NCBI RefSeq assembly: GCF_965228705.1
Contig: NZ_OZ245832.1
Span: forward strand, 2,604,001-2,668,000
Length of the DNA stretch: 64,000 nucleotides
Direction: 5' to 3'
Source of the DNA: Croceimicrobium sp965228705
Lineage (GTDB): Bacteria; Bacteroidota; Bacteroidia; Flavobacteriales; Schleiferiaceae
Shown piece by piece: positions 26,631 through 34,881 of the stretch; the first letter of the stretch is position 1; each line of letters opens with the position of its first letter. Below the pieces are notes generated by a model that was not told where the DNA came from, searched no databases, and worked only from the letters and a program-made list of their open reading frames with translations. A program made the position numbers and the translations under genes.

Positions 26631-27374
26631 ATGAAAAAACGCTTAATCTTCTATCTTCTAGTTTTGAGTGCTTGTCAGCAAAATTCAGCGTCAGAGGATG
26701 TTAATTTGGTCGGCAAACAAGATAGCCTGAATACTATAAATTCTAAAAGTGACAGTCTACCTGAACTAGACACACTTAAGGGATTCCAGGGTCATGCAGA
26801 TTTAAAAGACAGTCTGGGAAGTACCTACCTTGATTTTGGCTCCTTTGCCTTGATACTCCAAGCTCGTTTTGAACAGCAAAAAAATGGGGATAGCATTCAC
26901 CTATATGAAGTGCCAGGACGCTATCTCTACCAAAAGAAATTTCGCTCCGAAATCCTTGATTCTGATTTAAGTTTAAAGCTTTTTGTAAGCAAACTCGAGA
27001 AAGTTTCGCAGCTATATCCTCATGCTCAAAATGATCCTACCGGCAACTATTCCCACTGGTTGAAGAGTCGCCAAAACTGGCAAGAATGGAGCCCTTATCA
27101 ATATTTAGATATTGATGAAAAGTCTTTTCGATTGCCGCAAATTAATGCGGGGAGCTACGAAGATCCATCGGCAAGGCTCTTCGAAAAGCTTGCACTCCAA
27201 GATACCTTAATTGAATACGCCGGCGAAATGGGGGGCACCAGAGCAGAATTCCTATACCTTAATAAGCCTGCCAATTATTCTATTCCCAAGGCACGGATTA
27301 AAATAGAGGTTTTCCATAAAGGTAAATGGCTGCACACTTATTTCCTCATCCTCCATTTCAGCTATGGCTGTTAA
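26631..27374 (+). CDS. putative lipoprotein, unknown function
   Basis: 247 aa. The short leader MKKRLIFYLLVLSAC ends in a lipobox (LSAC), so the mature protein is probably anchored in the envelope. A Ser/Asp-rich linker follows, then a compact domain with many aromatic residues (SHWLKSRQNWQEWSPYQYL). The family is not recognised. Its last 11 bases overlap the next lipoprotein gene, and a DUF3820 gene overlaps in turn, so the three are one transcription unit. Confidence 0.7.
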   Translation: MKKRLIFYLLVLSACQQNSASEDVNLVGKQDSLNTINSKSDSLPELDTLKGFQGHADLKDSLGSTYLDFGSFALILQARFEQQKNGDSIHLYEVPGRYLYQKKFRSEILDSDLSLKLFVSKLEKVSQLYPHAQNDPTGNYSHWLKSRQNWQEWSPYQYLDIDEKSFRLPQINAGSYEDPSARLFEKLALQDTLIEYAGEMGGTRAEFLYLNKPANYSIPKARIKIEVFHKGKWLHTYFLILHFSYGC

Positions 27375-27843
27375 GCGCATATCCATATTCGCAGTACTCT
27401 TCCTGGCCGCCTGTTCCTGGGAATACCACCGCAGTCATTTAAAAGTTCCAACCCTCAATCCGCAGCCCGGGGAATACCGGCAAGCAACAGATCAAGTTTT
27501 CATTGAAGACTCTATTGCCTGCCTTCGCAGTCAATTTTACATTCTGAAAGGAAACTGGCGCTATACTTCCTCTTGTACCTGCGAAAACGATTGGCAAATA
27601 GATTCTGCTTTTCGCCGCAATGGCCAGCTCTTTTCGCTCTCAAAGCATCATTCTTTTCCCAGTTCTCATTACCTGTACGATAGCGCTATTACGATACTAT
27701 TCGATAAAGATGAACGCCCCGTCCAACGTAGCATTTATATCAATCAACCGGATACCAATTACCAATACTGGCAGTATTATGATAAATTCGGCCAGCCAGA
27801 AAAAGCCAAACATCCGGTAATCTATCAGCTATTAAATGAATAA
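27364..27843 (+). CDS. putative lipoprotein, unknown function
   Basis: 159 aa with signal and lipobox (ISIFAVLFLAAC). The mature part has a CTC motif (YTSSCTCENDW) and a run of short beta strands resembling the MORN-like or toxin-antidote repeats seen in many Bacteroidota lipoproteins (for example VQRSIYIN, YWQYYDKFGQPEKA). That resemblance is only suggestive. It overlaps both neighbours, which implies coupled translation. Confidence 0.65.
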   Translation: MAVKRISIFAVLFLAACSWEYHRSHLKVPTLNPQPGEYRQATDQVFIEDSIACLRSQFYILKGNWRYTSSCTCENDWQIDSAFRRNGQLFSLSKHHSFPSSHYLYDSAITILFDKDERPVQRSIYINQPDTNYQYWQYYDKFGQPEKAKHPVIYQLLNE

Positions 27844-28081
27844 TCAAGCTCTGGGAGACCCAAAAGTCCTAATTGATATTGTACGTACCGAAATGCCCTT
27901 TGGTAAATATCAAGGACGAAAGCTCTGTGATGTACCCACTTATTATTTGGAGTGGTTTTATGCCCAAGGTTGGCCTAAAGGTCGAATTGGAGTTTTGCTG
28001 GAGACCCTTTTTGTAATCCGCACGGAGGGACTGCATGAAATTCTGGATGAATTAAAAAGGCGCTACGGTCAAGATCATTAA
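27836..28081 (+). CDS. DUF3820 family protein
   Basis: 81 aa. It carries the family pattern MPFGKYQGRKLCDVPTYYLE, then WFYAQGWPKGRIG and LLETLFVI. DUF3820 proteins are small cytoplasmic proteins sometimes labelled quorum-sensing-regulated virulence factors; their biochemical role is not established. The ATG overlaps the end of the lipoprotein gene by 8 bases. Confidence 0.85.
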   Translation: MNNQALGDPKVLIDIVRTEMPFGKYQGRKLCDVPTYYLEWFYAQGWPKGRIGVLLETLFVIRTEGLHEILDELKRRYGQDH

Positions 28082-28150
28082 GTTCTATGATCCGATTGCA
28101 GTTTTGAGGCCTTTCTCATTTAGTTTTTACGGACTTTTGCGCTCAAGAAA

Positions 28151-29056
28151 ATGCGCGATCTCGATAAAATAAAAGCACATCTCGCCTTGGTGGGAGTTGC
28201 ATTGATTTATGGGCTCAATTATTCCATCGCCAAAGATGTGATGCCCGACTTCCTGCAACCCCGTGCCTTCATTTTATTGCGCATTAGTGGAGCCGTCCTG
28301 CTATTTTTTGCTTTTGGAATTGGGGCTACCAAGGAAAAAATTGATCGCAAAGATTGGTTGCGCATTATGGGAGCTGGTCTCTTTGGGGTTGCCAGCAATC
28401 AATTACTCTTTTTTGAAGGTCTCAATATTACCAGCCCTATTAGTGCGGCGGTAATTATGACCACCAATCCGATCATGGTTTTACTACTGGCAGCCCTCTT
28501 TCTTAAGGCGCCCTTAACCTGGCCGCGAATTCTGGGGATTGCTCTGGGCCTAAGTGGAGCACTTTATCTTATTAGTCAGGGTCAATCCCTGAACAATCTC
28601 TTCCAAAAAGGGGAGTCCCTGGGAAATATTTTGGTGATGCTCAATGCTCTTTCCTATGCTGCCTATCTGGTGGTGGTTAAACCTTTAATGCAGAAATACC
28701 GTCCACTAACCGTTATTAAATGGGTCTTTCTAGCCGGTTGGTTTTTTGCCTTTCCCTTTGGGATTGGTCAGGTTCCTGCGATCGATTGGCTAAGCATTCC
28801 GAGCAAGATTTATTGGGAAATAGCCTTTGTAATTATCGGCACCACTTTTCTGGCTTATTTGCTGAATATTTATGCCCTTAAAACCGTAAGTTCCACTACG
28901 GTAAGCTTCTATATCTATTTGCAACCCCTCATTGCTACCGCCGCTGCGGTACTGGTGGGTAGCGATCATCCGGAGACCCATATGCTCATTGCTGCCCTCC
29001 TGATTTTCAGCGGTGTATATCTCGTATCCTTTTACAATCGCAAGCGGACACAATAA
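28151..29056 (+). CDS. EamA/DMT-family transporter
   Basis: 301-aa inner-membrane protein with about ten spans arranged as two EamA repeats. The first covers residues about 10-140 (LALVGVALIYGLNYSIAKDV, PRAFILLRISGAVLLFF). The second covers about 155-295 (GNILVMLNALSYAAYLVVVK, SSTTVSFYIYLQPLIAT). It probably exports or exchanges a small metabolite; the substrate cannot be read from sequence. A near-consensus -7 box (GActTTTG, 28132-28139) precedes it. The following gene, yicC, starts 16 bases after the stop with its own box. Confidence 0.9.
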   Translation: MRDLDKIKAHLALVGVALIYGLNYSIAKDVMPDFLQPRAFILLRISGAVLLFFAFGIGATKEKIDRKDWLRIMGAGLFGVASNQLLFFEGLNITSPISAAVIMTTNPIMVLLLAALFLKAPLTWPRILGIALGLSGALYLISQGQSLNNLFQKGESLGNILVMLNALSYAAYLVVVKPLMQKYRPLTVIKWVFLAGWFFAFPFGIGQVPAIDWLSIPSKIYWEIAFVIIGTTFLAYLLNIYALKTVSSTTVSFYIYLQPLIATAAAVLVGSDHPETHMLIAALLIFSGVYLVSFYNRKRTQ

Positions 29057-29058
29057 CT

Positions 29059-29066
29059 TACCTTTG
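29059..29066 (+). promoter_or_regulatory. -7 box in front of yicC
   Basis: TAccTTTG ends six bases before the yicC ATG at 29073, so transcription should start at or just before the start codon. Confidence 0.55.
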
Positions 29067-29072
29067 CCGCCT

Positions 29073-29942
29073 ATGACGCCTTTGTACAGTATGACCGGCT
29101 TTGGCAAAAAGGTTTTGCAATTACCGGGAAAGAAGATTAGCATCGAAATGAAGAGCCTGAACAGCAAACAGGCTGATATCAATTTGCGTTTGCCCTCCCT
29201 TTATCGAAGCAAGGAAGGAGATATTCGTCAATTGATCTCTGAATCCTTAATTCGGGGGAAAATCGATTGCAATATAAATGTAGAAATTACCGGTATCGAA
29301 AGTGCGCCTCGCATTAATATGGAACTGGCCGAAGGCTATTTAAAACAGCTCAAGCAATTGAGTGACAGCACTGGCACCAGCGGCGATATCTTAGGATCGG
29401 TAATGCGCCTGCCAGATGTTTTACAAAGTGCTCAGGATGAATTAGGCGATGAAGAATGGAAGCTTTTAGAACAAGGTCTCCTAGGCACTCTGGAAGCCCT
29501 CAAAGAATTTAGAGCCAGTGAAGGGAGCCGCCTGGCTGAAGATCTCCAATTACGCTTACAAAATATTGAAGAGGCCCAAGCTAAAATCGTTCCCTTAGAG
29601 GAAGAAAGACGTCAGCGCGTAAAAGACAAACTGATGCGTAGTCTTGAGCAATTAAAAAGCGATGTAGATCAGGAGCGTTTTGAACAAGAGCTGATTTACT
29701 ACCTGGAGAAATACGATATCACCGAAGAGAAAGTTCGCTTGAGCTCCCATATTCAATACTTCCGTGAATTGATGGAAGAAGGTAATATGGTAGGTAAAAA
29801 GCTCGGATTTGTGAGTCAGGAAATTGGCCGCGAGATCAACACCTTAGGCAGCAAGGCAAATCATGCCGAAATGCAACGCCTGGTAGTAGAAATGAAAGAC
29901 GAACTGGAAAAAATTAAGGAGCAAGCCCTCAATATCCTCTAA
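29073..29942 (+). CDS. yicC: YicC-family endoribonuclease
   Basis: 289 aa. The chosen ATG gives MTPLYSMTGFGKK, the usual YicC N-terminus; the frame is open further upstream, but inside the EamA gene. The N-terminal YicC domain (IEMKSLNSKQADINLRLPSL) is followed by a charged coiled-coil region. The C-terminal DUF1732 domain is QELIYYLEKYDITEEKVRL and HIQYFRELME, ending with the GKKLGFVSQEIGREINTLGS signature. Work on E. coli YicC shows RNase activity. It leads the yicC-gmk-nadD operon. Confidence 0.93.
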   Translation: MTPLYSMTGFGKKVLQLPGKKISIEMKSLNSKQADINLRLPSLYRSKEGDIRQLISESLIRGKIDCNINVEITGIESAPRINMELAEGYLKQLKQLSDSTGTSGDILGSVMRLPDVLQSAQDELGDEEWKLLEQGLLGTLEALKEFRASEGSRLAEDLQLRLQNIEEAQAKIVPLEEERRQRVKDKLMRSLEQLKSDVDQERFEQELIYYLEKYDITEEKVRLSSHIQYFRELMEEGNMVGKKLGFVSQEIGREINTLGSKANHAEMQRLVVEMKDELEKIKEQALNIL

Positions 29943-29953
29943 AAAGGAAAAGC

Positions 29954-30529
29954 ATGTCCCGAAAGAATAAAATGATCATCTTCTCCGCTCCCTCCGGGGC
30001 CGGAAAAACCACCTTGGTTCGCCATCTGCTCCAACAAGAAGAATTAGAATTGGCATTTAGCATCTCCGCTACCAGTCGGGCGGCACGAGGTCAGGAACAG
30101 CATGGTAAAGACTATTATTTCCTGTCCAATGAAGAGTTTAATAAAAAGGTAGAAGACGGTGCTTTCCTGGAATGGGAAGAAGTCTATTCCGGCACCAAAT
30201 ATGGCACCTTACGTTCTGAAATTGATCGCCTTTGGAAAGAGGGCAAAAATGTGATCTTCGACATTGATGTAGTTGGAGGTTTAAACCTGAAAAGCCTTTA
30301 TGGTGATCAGGCCCTGGCGATTTTTGTAATGCCCCCCAATGAAGAAGAACTCGAGCGTCGACTGAGAAGTCGCGATACGGATAGCGATGATAAAATACGT
30401 CAACGCATGGCTAAGGCCCGTAAAGAAATTGGTCGCTCTGACCGTTTCGACCATATCTTATTAAATAAGGACCTCGATACCGCAAAAACCGAAGCTTACC
30501 AATTGGTAAAACTCTTTTTAGGAAAATGA
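29954..30529 (+). CDS. gmk: guanylate kinase
   Basis: Converts GMP to GDP using ATP. 191 aa. The P-loop is FSAPSGAGKTTLVRHLL. The GMP-binding region is SATSRAARGQEQHGKDYYF and FLEWEEVYSGTKYGT, and the lid arginines lie in ERRLRSRDTDSDDKI. Eleven bases separate it from yicC, with a purine-rich aaggaaaa before the ATG. It overlaps nadD by the ATGA junction. Confidence 0.97.
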   Translation: MSRKNKMIIFSAPSGAGKTTLVRHLLQQEELELAFSISATSRAARGQEQHGKDYYFLSNEEFNKKVEDGAFLEWEEVYSGTKYGTLRSEIDRLWKEGKNVIFDIDVVGGLNLKSLYGDQALAIFVMPPNEEELERRLRSRDTDSDDKIRQRMAKARKEIGRSDRFDHILLNKDLDTAKTEAYQLVKLFLGK

Positions 30530-31107
30530 AGAAAAAAGTAGGACTATACTTCGGCACCTTCAATCCTATTCATGTGGGCCATTGCATTATTGCTCAATAC
30601 ATGCTGGAGTTTACCGACTTAGAAGAAGTTTGGTTTGTGGTTACTCCCCACAATCCTCATAAGAAGAAAAGCAGTTTACTTGATGACCGTCAGCGTCTGC
30701 ACATGGTAAACCTGGCCATAGGGGATCATTATAAATTAAGAGTAAGCGACGTTGAATTCGGATTACCTCAACCCTCCTACACCGCCAATACCTTGGTACA
30801 TTTAGAGGAAAATCATCCCGAATTCAGCTTTCACTTAATTATGGGAGAGGACAATTTGGAAAGTTTCCCCCGTTGGCGCAATTACGAAACTATACTTGAA
30901 CAACACGAGCTTTATGTTTACCCACGTATTGCCAGTGATGGTGGGAAATTAGCCAATCATCCAAAAGTTCATATTACCAAATCACCGATTATTGAAATTG
31001 CTTCTACTGAAATTCGAGATGCCATTAAAGAAGGAAAAGACGTGAGTTATATGCTTCCTCCGGCGGTTTGGAATTATATCGATCAGGAGCTTTTTTACCG
31101 AGACTAA
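30526..31107 (+). CDS. nadD: nicotinate-nucleotide adenylyltransferase
   Basis: Adds AMP to nicotinate mononucleotide in NAD synthesis. 193 aa. The nucleotide-binding GTFNPIHVGH motif is at residues about 8-17, followed by VVTPHNPHKK. The C-terminal IASTEIRDAIKEGKDVSYML matches the family's ISSTxIR region with Ala for the first Ser. The start codon overlaps the gmk stop as ATGA, so translation is coupled. Confidence 0.95.
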   Translation: MKKKVGLYFGTFNPIHVGHCIIAQYMLEFTDLEEVWFVVTPHNPHKKKSSLLDDRQRLHMVNLAIGDHYKLRVSDVEFGLPQPSYTANTLVHLEENHPEFSFHLIMGEDNLESFPRWRNYETILEQHELYVYPRIASDGGKLANHPKVHITKSPIIEIASTEIRDAIKEGKDVSYMLPPAVWNYIDQELFYRD

Positions 31108-31108
31108 A

Positions 31109-31152
31109 AAAATTTCCCGACCATTGTCCGAAACAATAGCCGGGAAAAATTT
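31109..31152 (+). terminator. terminator of the yicC-gmk-nadD operon
   Basis: The outer arms aatttcccg and cgggaaaaatt and the inner arms attgt and acaat form a long hairpin directly after the nadD stop, followed by a T-run. Confidence 0.7.
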
Positions 31153-31182
31153 TGTGATGGGCCGGGTCCCTAGTGTTAATAC

Positions 31183-31236
31183 GCCCTAACCATCAACTAT
31201 CCTATTTCAATCCAAAAGTAGGGCGATGGTTTAGGC
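31183..31236. repeat. inverted repeat between nadD and the DinB-like gene
   Basis: gccctaaccatc (31183-31194) pairs with gatggtttaggc (31225-31236), about 11 of 12 bases, around a 30-base loop. It lies just past the DinB-like stop on the minus strand and may help terminate that transcript. Confidence 0.4.
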
Positions 31237-31244
31237 TTGCCTTG

Positions 31245-31793
31245 TCAGGCCTTGCGCAATTTTGCCAGATAGCGTTCTTTAACAATTCTTTGATGATGCT
31301 TATCGTGGCCAACTATAATATAAGCAATGGCCAATAATGAAACTTTTCCCGCTTCTATTTCACCTTTTGACTGCCATTGAGTAGAATTTAGCGACTCAAA
31401 GAAATCATAAGTTGATTGTTTTAGATGCTGGTATTCATGCAATAAACCCGCCCATGATCGATCATTTGCACCGCTGTTTTCTACATATGCATCATGATCA
31501 AAACCTGCTAATACTTTAGTTTCACCACGAGCTATAGACATGGCTCTATAAACAAAAACCCGCTCTACATCAATTATGTGTTGCACTAATTCCTTAATCG
31601 TCCATTTAGAGGTTTCATAGCTAAACTCCGATTCGCTTTCGCTGATGCCATGCCAAAACTCCAATCCATCTTGAATAGCATATTGATACGATTCAAGCAA
31701 ATCTTGATTTTCAGAGGCCCAGGAAAAATAGCGCTGGTAATAATCTGGATAATCACCAACTTGAGGACGGTAATTAGGTACTATGGAATCCAT
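31245..31793 (-). CDS. DinB-family protein
   Basis: 182 aa, four-helix DinB/YfiT-like fold. The likely metal histidines are in ELVQHIIDVERVFVYRA (about residue 72) and HDKHHQRIVKERYL near the C-terminus, spaced as in metal-binding DinB proteins. These proteins often act as thiol-dependent or metal-dependent transferases, but the substrate here is unknown. The start overlaps the end of menB by 13 bases, so the two genes are coupled. Confidence 0.88.
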   Translation of the reverse strand: MDSIVPNYRPQVGDYPDYYQRYFSWASENQDLLESYQYAIQDGLEFWHGISESESEFSYETSKWTIKELVQHIIDVERVFVYRAMSIARGETKVLAGFDHDAYVENSGANDRSWAGLLHEYQHLKQSTYDFFESLNSTQWQSKGEIEAGKVSLLAIAYIIVGHDKHHQRIVKERYLAKLRKA

Positions 31794-32623
31794 TTAATGT
31801 CTTTGAAATCAGGCTTACGTTTTTCCAAAAAGGCATTCCGACCTTCCTTGGCCTCATCGGTCATATAGGCTAATCGAGTAGCTTCTCCCGCAAATACCTG
31901 TTGACCTACCATTCCATCATCGGTTAGGTTAAAGGCGAACTTCAGCATTTTAATGGAGGTGGGCGACTTCTCCAGTATTTCTTGTGCCCACTGGTAGGCA
32001 GTATCTTCTAATTCAGCATGCGGAATGGAGGCATTTACCATACCCATGTCTACGGCATCATCTGCACTGTAATTACGACCCAGGAAGAAGATCTCACGGG
32101 CTTTCTTTTGCCCTACCATTTTCGCTAAATAAGCAGATCCATAACCACCATCGAAGCTGGTAACATCGGCATCTGTTTGTTTAAAGATAGCATGCTCCTT
32201 ACTGGCTAAGGTTAGATCGCATACCACATGCAAACTATGACCTCCACCAACAGCCCATCCAGGAACCACGGCGATTACCACTTTGGGCATGAAACGAATT
32301 AAACGCTGTACTTCGAGAATATTTAAGCGCGGCATACCATCATCATCCACATAACCTTGATGGCCACGTGCATTTTGGTCTCCACCGCTGCAGAAAGAAT
32401 ATACACCATCCTTTGGGGAAGGGCCCTCTGCGCTAAAAAGTACCACTCCGATAGAAGTGTCTTCACGAGCATCTAAAAATGCCTCGTACAATTCAGCTAC
32501 GGTTCTTGGGCGAAAAGCATTTCGTACTTCGGGGCGATTAAAGGCGATGCGTGCCACTCCATCTCCCGACTTCTTATAGGTGATATCCTGGTATTCTTTT
32601 ACGGTAGTCCAGTTTGCCGACAT
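31781..32623 (-). CDS. menB: 1,4-dihydroxy-2-naphthoyl-CoA synthase
   Basis: Crotonase-fold enzyme closing the naphthoquinone ring in menaquinone synthesis. 280 aa. Family blocks are RIAFNRPEVRNAFRPRTV, FCSGGDQNARG (MenB-type oxyanion hole region), VVPGWAVGGGHSLHVVCDL and TDADVTSFDGGYGSAYLA with the catalytic Asp/Tyr region. The C-terminus (EGRNAFLEKRKPDF) is canonical. No other men gene is in the window. Confidence 0.97.
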   Translation of the reverse strand: MSANWTTVKEYQDITYKKSGDGVARIAFNRPEVRNAFRPRTVAELYEAFLDAREDTSIGVVLFSAEGPSPKDGVYSFCSGGDQNARGHQGYVDDDGMPRLNILEVQRLIRFMPKVVIAVVPGWAVGGGHSLHVVCDLTLASKEHAIFKQTDADVTSFDGGYGSAYLAKMVGQKKAREIFFLGRNYSADDAVDMGMVNASIPHAELEDTAYQWAQEILEKSPTSIKMLKFAFNLTDDGMVGQQVFAGEATRLAYMTDEAKEGRNAFLEKRKPDFKDIKWIP

Positions 32624-32638
32624 AAATCAAATTTTGAG

Positions 32639-32646
32639 CAAAGATA
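32639..32646 (-). promoter_or_regulatory. -7 box of the menB transcript
   Basis: The minus strand reads TAtcTTTG, ending 15 bases before the menB ATG. Confidence 0.55.
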
Positions 32647-32674
32647 CATCCTCCTAATGGTTATGCTCCGACCT

Positions 32675-32704
32675 AAAAAGCCCTTCAGGAAAATCCCAAA
32701 GGGC
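32675..32704 (-). terminator. terminator of ssb
   Basis: On the minus strand gccctt and aagggc form a stem with further GG/CC pairing inside, followed directly by TTTTT. It lies just downstream of the ssb stop. Confidence 0.75.
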
Positions 32705-32726
32705 CTCAACATGCCTGCTTCAAAAG

Positions 32727-33068
32727 CTACTCCGGTTTAGCGCCCAGGAAATTCATGCTATTGGCAATAATCTCCGTGATATAGCGCTTTTCACCTTCCT
32801 TGGCTGAATACGCTCGATTCACAATTTTGCCCTCCACGATCAAGAAACTTCCTTTCTTTACATGCTTCTCGATCACCCCGGCCAATCCATTCCAGGCCAC
32901 CACATTATGCCATTGGGTTTCGGTTACTTTTTCCCCTTTCGCATTTTGGTAGGTCTCATTTGTGGCAATAGAAAATTTAGCCAGCTTGCCTTTAGAGTCG
33001 AAGCTTTTCACTTCAGGATCAGCACCTACATGCCCTATCAAGGACACACGATTTCTTAAATCACTCAT
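32727..33068 (-). CDS. ssb: single-stranded DNA-binding protein, short form
   Basis: 113 aa, one OB-fold: NRVSLIGHVGADPEVKSFDS, LAKFSIATNETYQN, TQWHNVVAWNGLAGVIEKHV and GSFLIVEGKIVNRAYSAKEG. The protein ends at NFLGAKPE just after the OB-fold. It has no Gly/Gln-rich linker and no acidic DDDIPF-like tip, so it should bind ssDNA but not recruit partners in the usual way. It is likely an accessory paralogue, with the full-length SSB elsewhere. A near-consensus -7 box (CAccTTTG, 33093-33100) lies upstream. Confidence 0.9.
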   Translation of the reverse strand: MSDLRNRVSLIGHVGADPEVKSFDSKGKLAKFSIATNETYQNAKGEKVTETQWHNVVAWNGLAGVIEKHVKKGSFLIVEGKIVNRAYSAKEGEKRYITEIIANSMNFLGAKPE

Positions 33069-33284
33069 GATTTTGGTTTTATTATTGAGCTACAAAGGTG
33101 CGTTCCCATCCACATTTAATGTCTGAATAAACGTTTAGCAAACGAGTAATCAAACGTTTAGCACCCTCTTCACCCGAGCTTGCATGCCCTGAACTTTAGA
33201 GGTGAAAAGGTTAAATTCCTCCTTCCACATACGATTTTCATCACAAGTTCTTTCTTATTAAAGACTAAAGGCAATTGATTAGCT

Positions 33285-33292
33285 TAGTTTTG
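33285..33292 (+). promoter_or_regulatory. -7 box that argues for the second ATG of the next gene
   Basis: TAgtTTTG ends one base before the first ATG (33294). Transcription should start a few bases later, which leaves the second ATG (33300) as the usable start. Confidence 0.5.
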
Positions 33293-33299
33293 CATGAGA

Positions 33300-33767
33300 A
33301 TGAAAAGCTTTTTACTTTCCATACTGCTAATTTGCATCGCTTCAGGAAGCTTGGAAGCCCAGGCTTATAGCCCTCTTGAGGTAGAAGGTAATTTTTGGTC
33401 CCAGAATTATCTGCAAGACACGGTTGAATACAAACTTTCGGAACTCATTGATTTATTCGAGGGAAATGCCAAGGCTAATCATTTAATTCGAAAGGCGAAT
33501 AATCAGCATGATCTAGCCCGATTTCTGCAAGTATCAGGAACCTTTTTAGCTATTTACCCCCTCTTCAATGCGGCTATTGGTCGCGAGCCTAATTACAATA
33601 TGAGCCTAATTGGCTTGGGTTTTTGGGGCATTTCCGTACCCCTGGAAATTAGCTCCCAGCACAAGGCTCAAAAAGCTGTTACTCTTTATAATCAACGGAT
33701 GCGCGAAGGCTTGAAAGCGCATTTGCTGATCCAAAACAAAGGAATTGGCTTAAGTTTACGCTTTTAA
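33300..33767 (+). CDS. small exported protein, unknown function
   Basis: 155 aa. The signal peptide MKSFLLSILLICIASGSLEA is followed by QAYSPLE. The mature part has a helical stretch, one hydrophobic segment (FLAIYPLFNAAIG) and another (LIGLGFWGISVPLEI), so it may be membrane-associated. It is not recognised. The second ATG was chosen because the promoter box nearly touches the first. A TTG-started glycosyltransferase-like gene follows 8 bases after the stop and is probably cotranscribed. Confidence 0.6.
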   Translation: MKSFLLSILLICIASGSLEAQAYSPLEVEGNFWSQNYLQDTVEYKLSELIDLFEGNAKANHLIRKANNQHDLARFLQVSGTFLAIYPLFNAAIGREPNYNMSLIGLGFWGISVPLEISSQHKAQKAVTLYNQRMREGLKAHLLIQNKGIGLSLRF

Positions 33768-33775
33768 TTCCCACC

Positions 33776-34828
33776 TTGACAAAAGTCGCTTTAATCGAAT
33801 TTGGCACTTCTCACGATGAAGTCCTTTATCCACAGTTTCGCTTTCTGGAAGAAAGCGCCAAACATGAGGTCTTTCTCTTTGTATCCGAAGCTCTTAAAGA
33901 TCGACTCTTTGACTATCCTTCGCATCAGCTTTTTTTTATTCCAGCCCAGGCCAAACGTGCGGACTTCCTTGACCTGCACCGGCGCCTAACCCAAATGGGA
34001 ATACAAAAAGTGGTGATTAATACCGCCAGTGGAAAAATGGTTCGCAACTTCCTTTGGTTGCGCCCTAAAAGATCCTGGAAACTGTACGGAGTTTTGCATC
34101 ATCTGCGCAAGCTCGAAAACAGTAGCACCCAGAAACTCATTAGTTTTTTCCTCAAAGACTATTTCTTCCTGGCCGAATACCTTCAGGCGAAAGCCCAAAG
34201 CCTAAAGCCCAAACTGCATTACGGTCAATTCTACGCCGGCTTTCTACCCGACTTCCCTATTGCAGATTCTTTTCGAAAACCCAGCGATGAAACCTGGATT
34301 GTGATTCCCGGCCAATTGGAATATAAGCGTCGAGATTATCTGGCTCTATTGGATAGCTTAAATGCTAATTCCCTTAATCCCAAACTGCGCTTTATTCTTC
34401 TTGGCAAATCCAAACACAGCCATGGTAATGGTAGCGAATTTGAAAGGGAACTGAAAGAGCGTCAATTGGATGCCTTTTTTAAAACCTGGGATCATTTCGT
34501 TCCCAACGAAGCTTTTTATGCCTATTTGGCTCAAGCCGATTTCGTACTTCCTTTAATTCATAAGGACCAAGCCAGTGGCGAACTCTATCAAAAACAAATT
34601 TCCGGTTCCTGGAATATGGCATTGGCTTTTAAAATCCCAATGTTGATCGAAGCTAGTAGTCCAGGGGCGGAAGAGTTTAAAGACGGGGCCTATTTGTACC
34701 AGAAGGATGAATTGCCAAAGCTTTGGTCCAGGCTGCATGAACTCAAAGAAAGGACTTACTATCAAGCTTCAAAATGGCAGTTTGATAGTCAGGCTAGGGC
34801 TTATCTCGACTTTCTGGAAAGGAACTAA
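33776..34828 (+). CDS. glycosyltransferase-like protein (GT-B type)
   Basis: 350 aa. The start is TTG; no ATG lies before the first beta strand (TKVALIEFGTSH). The C-terminal half looks like a family 4-type GT-B domain: TWIVIPGQLEYKRRDYLALL, LRFILLGKS, AFYAYLAQADFVLPLI and SWNMALAFKIPMLIEASSPGAEE. That places a nucleotide-sugar site near residues 180-310. The donor and acceptor cannot be read. It may act on cell-surface glycans. The assignment rests on pattern only. Confidence 0.6.
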   Translation: MTKVALIEFGTSHDEVLYPQFRFLEESAKHEVFLFVSEALKDRLFDYPSHQLFFIPAQAKRADFLDLHRRLTQMGIQKVVINTASGKMVRNFLWLRPKRSWKLYGVLHHLRKLENSSTQKLISFFLKDYFFLAEYLQAKAQSLKPKLHYGQFYAGFLPDFPIADSFRKPSDETWIVIPGQLEYKRRDYLALLDSLNANSLNPKLRFILLGKSKHSHGNGSEFERELKERQLDAFFKTWDHFVPNEAFYAYLAQADFVLPLIHKDQASGELYQKQISGSWNMALAFKIPMLIEASSPGAEEFKDGAYLYQKDELPKLWSRLHELKERTYYQASKWQFDSQARAYLDFLERN

Positions 34829-34829
34829 A

Positions 34830-34863
34830 AAAAAGCCGCCCTATCAAAAAGACAAGACGGCTT
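34830..34863 (-). terminator. hairpin terminator between convergent genes
   Basis: aagccg and cggctt form a stem. On the minus strand it is followed by eight T residues, so it mainly ends the T9SS cargo transcript. The plus-strand gene ends at the same hairpin. Confidence 0.7.
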
Positions 34864-34881
34864 AAATTCTCGAGATAAAGT

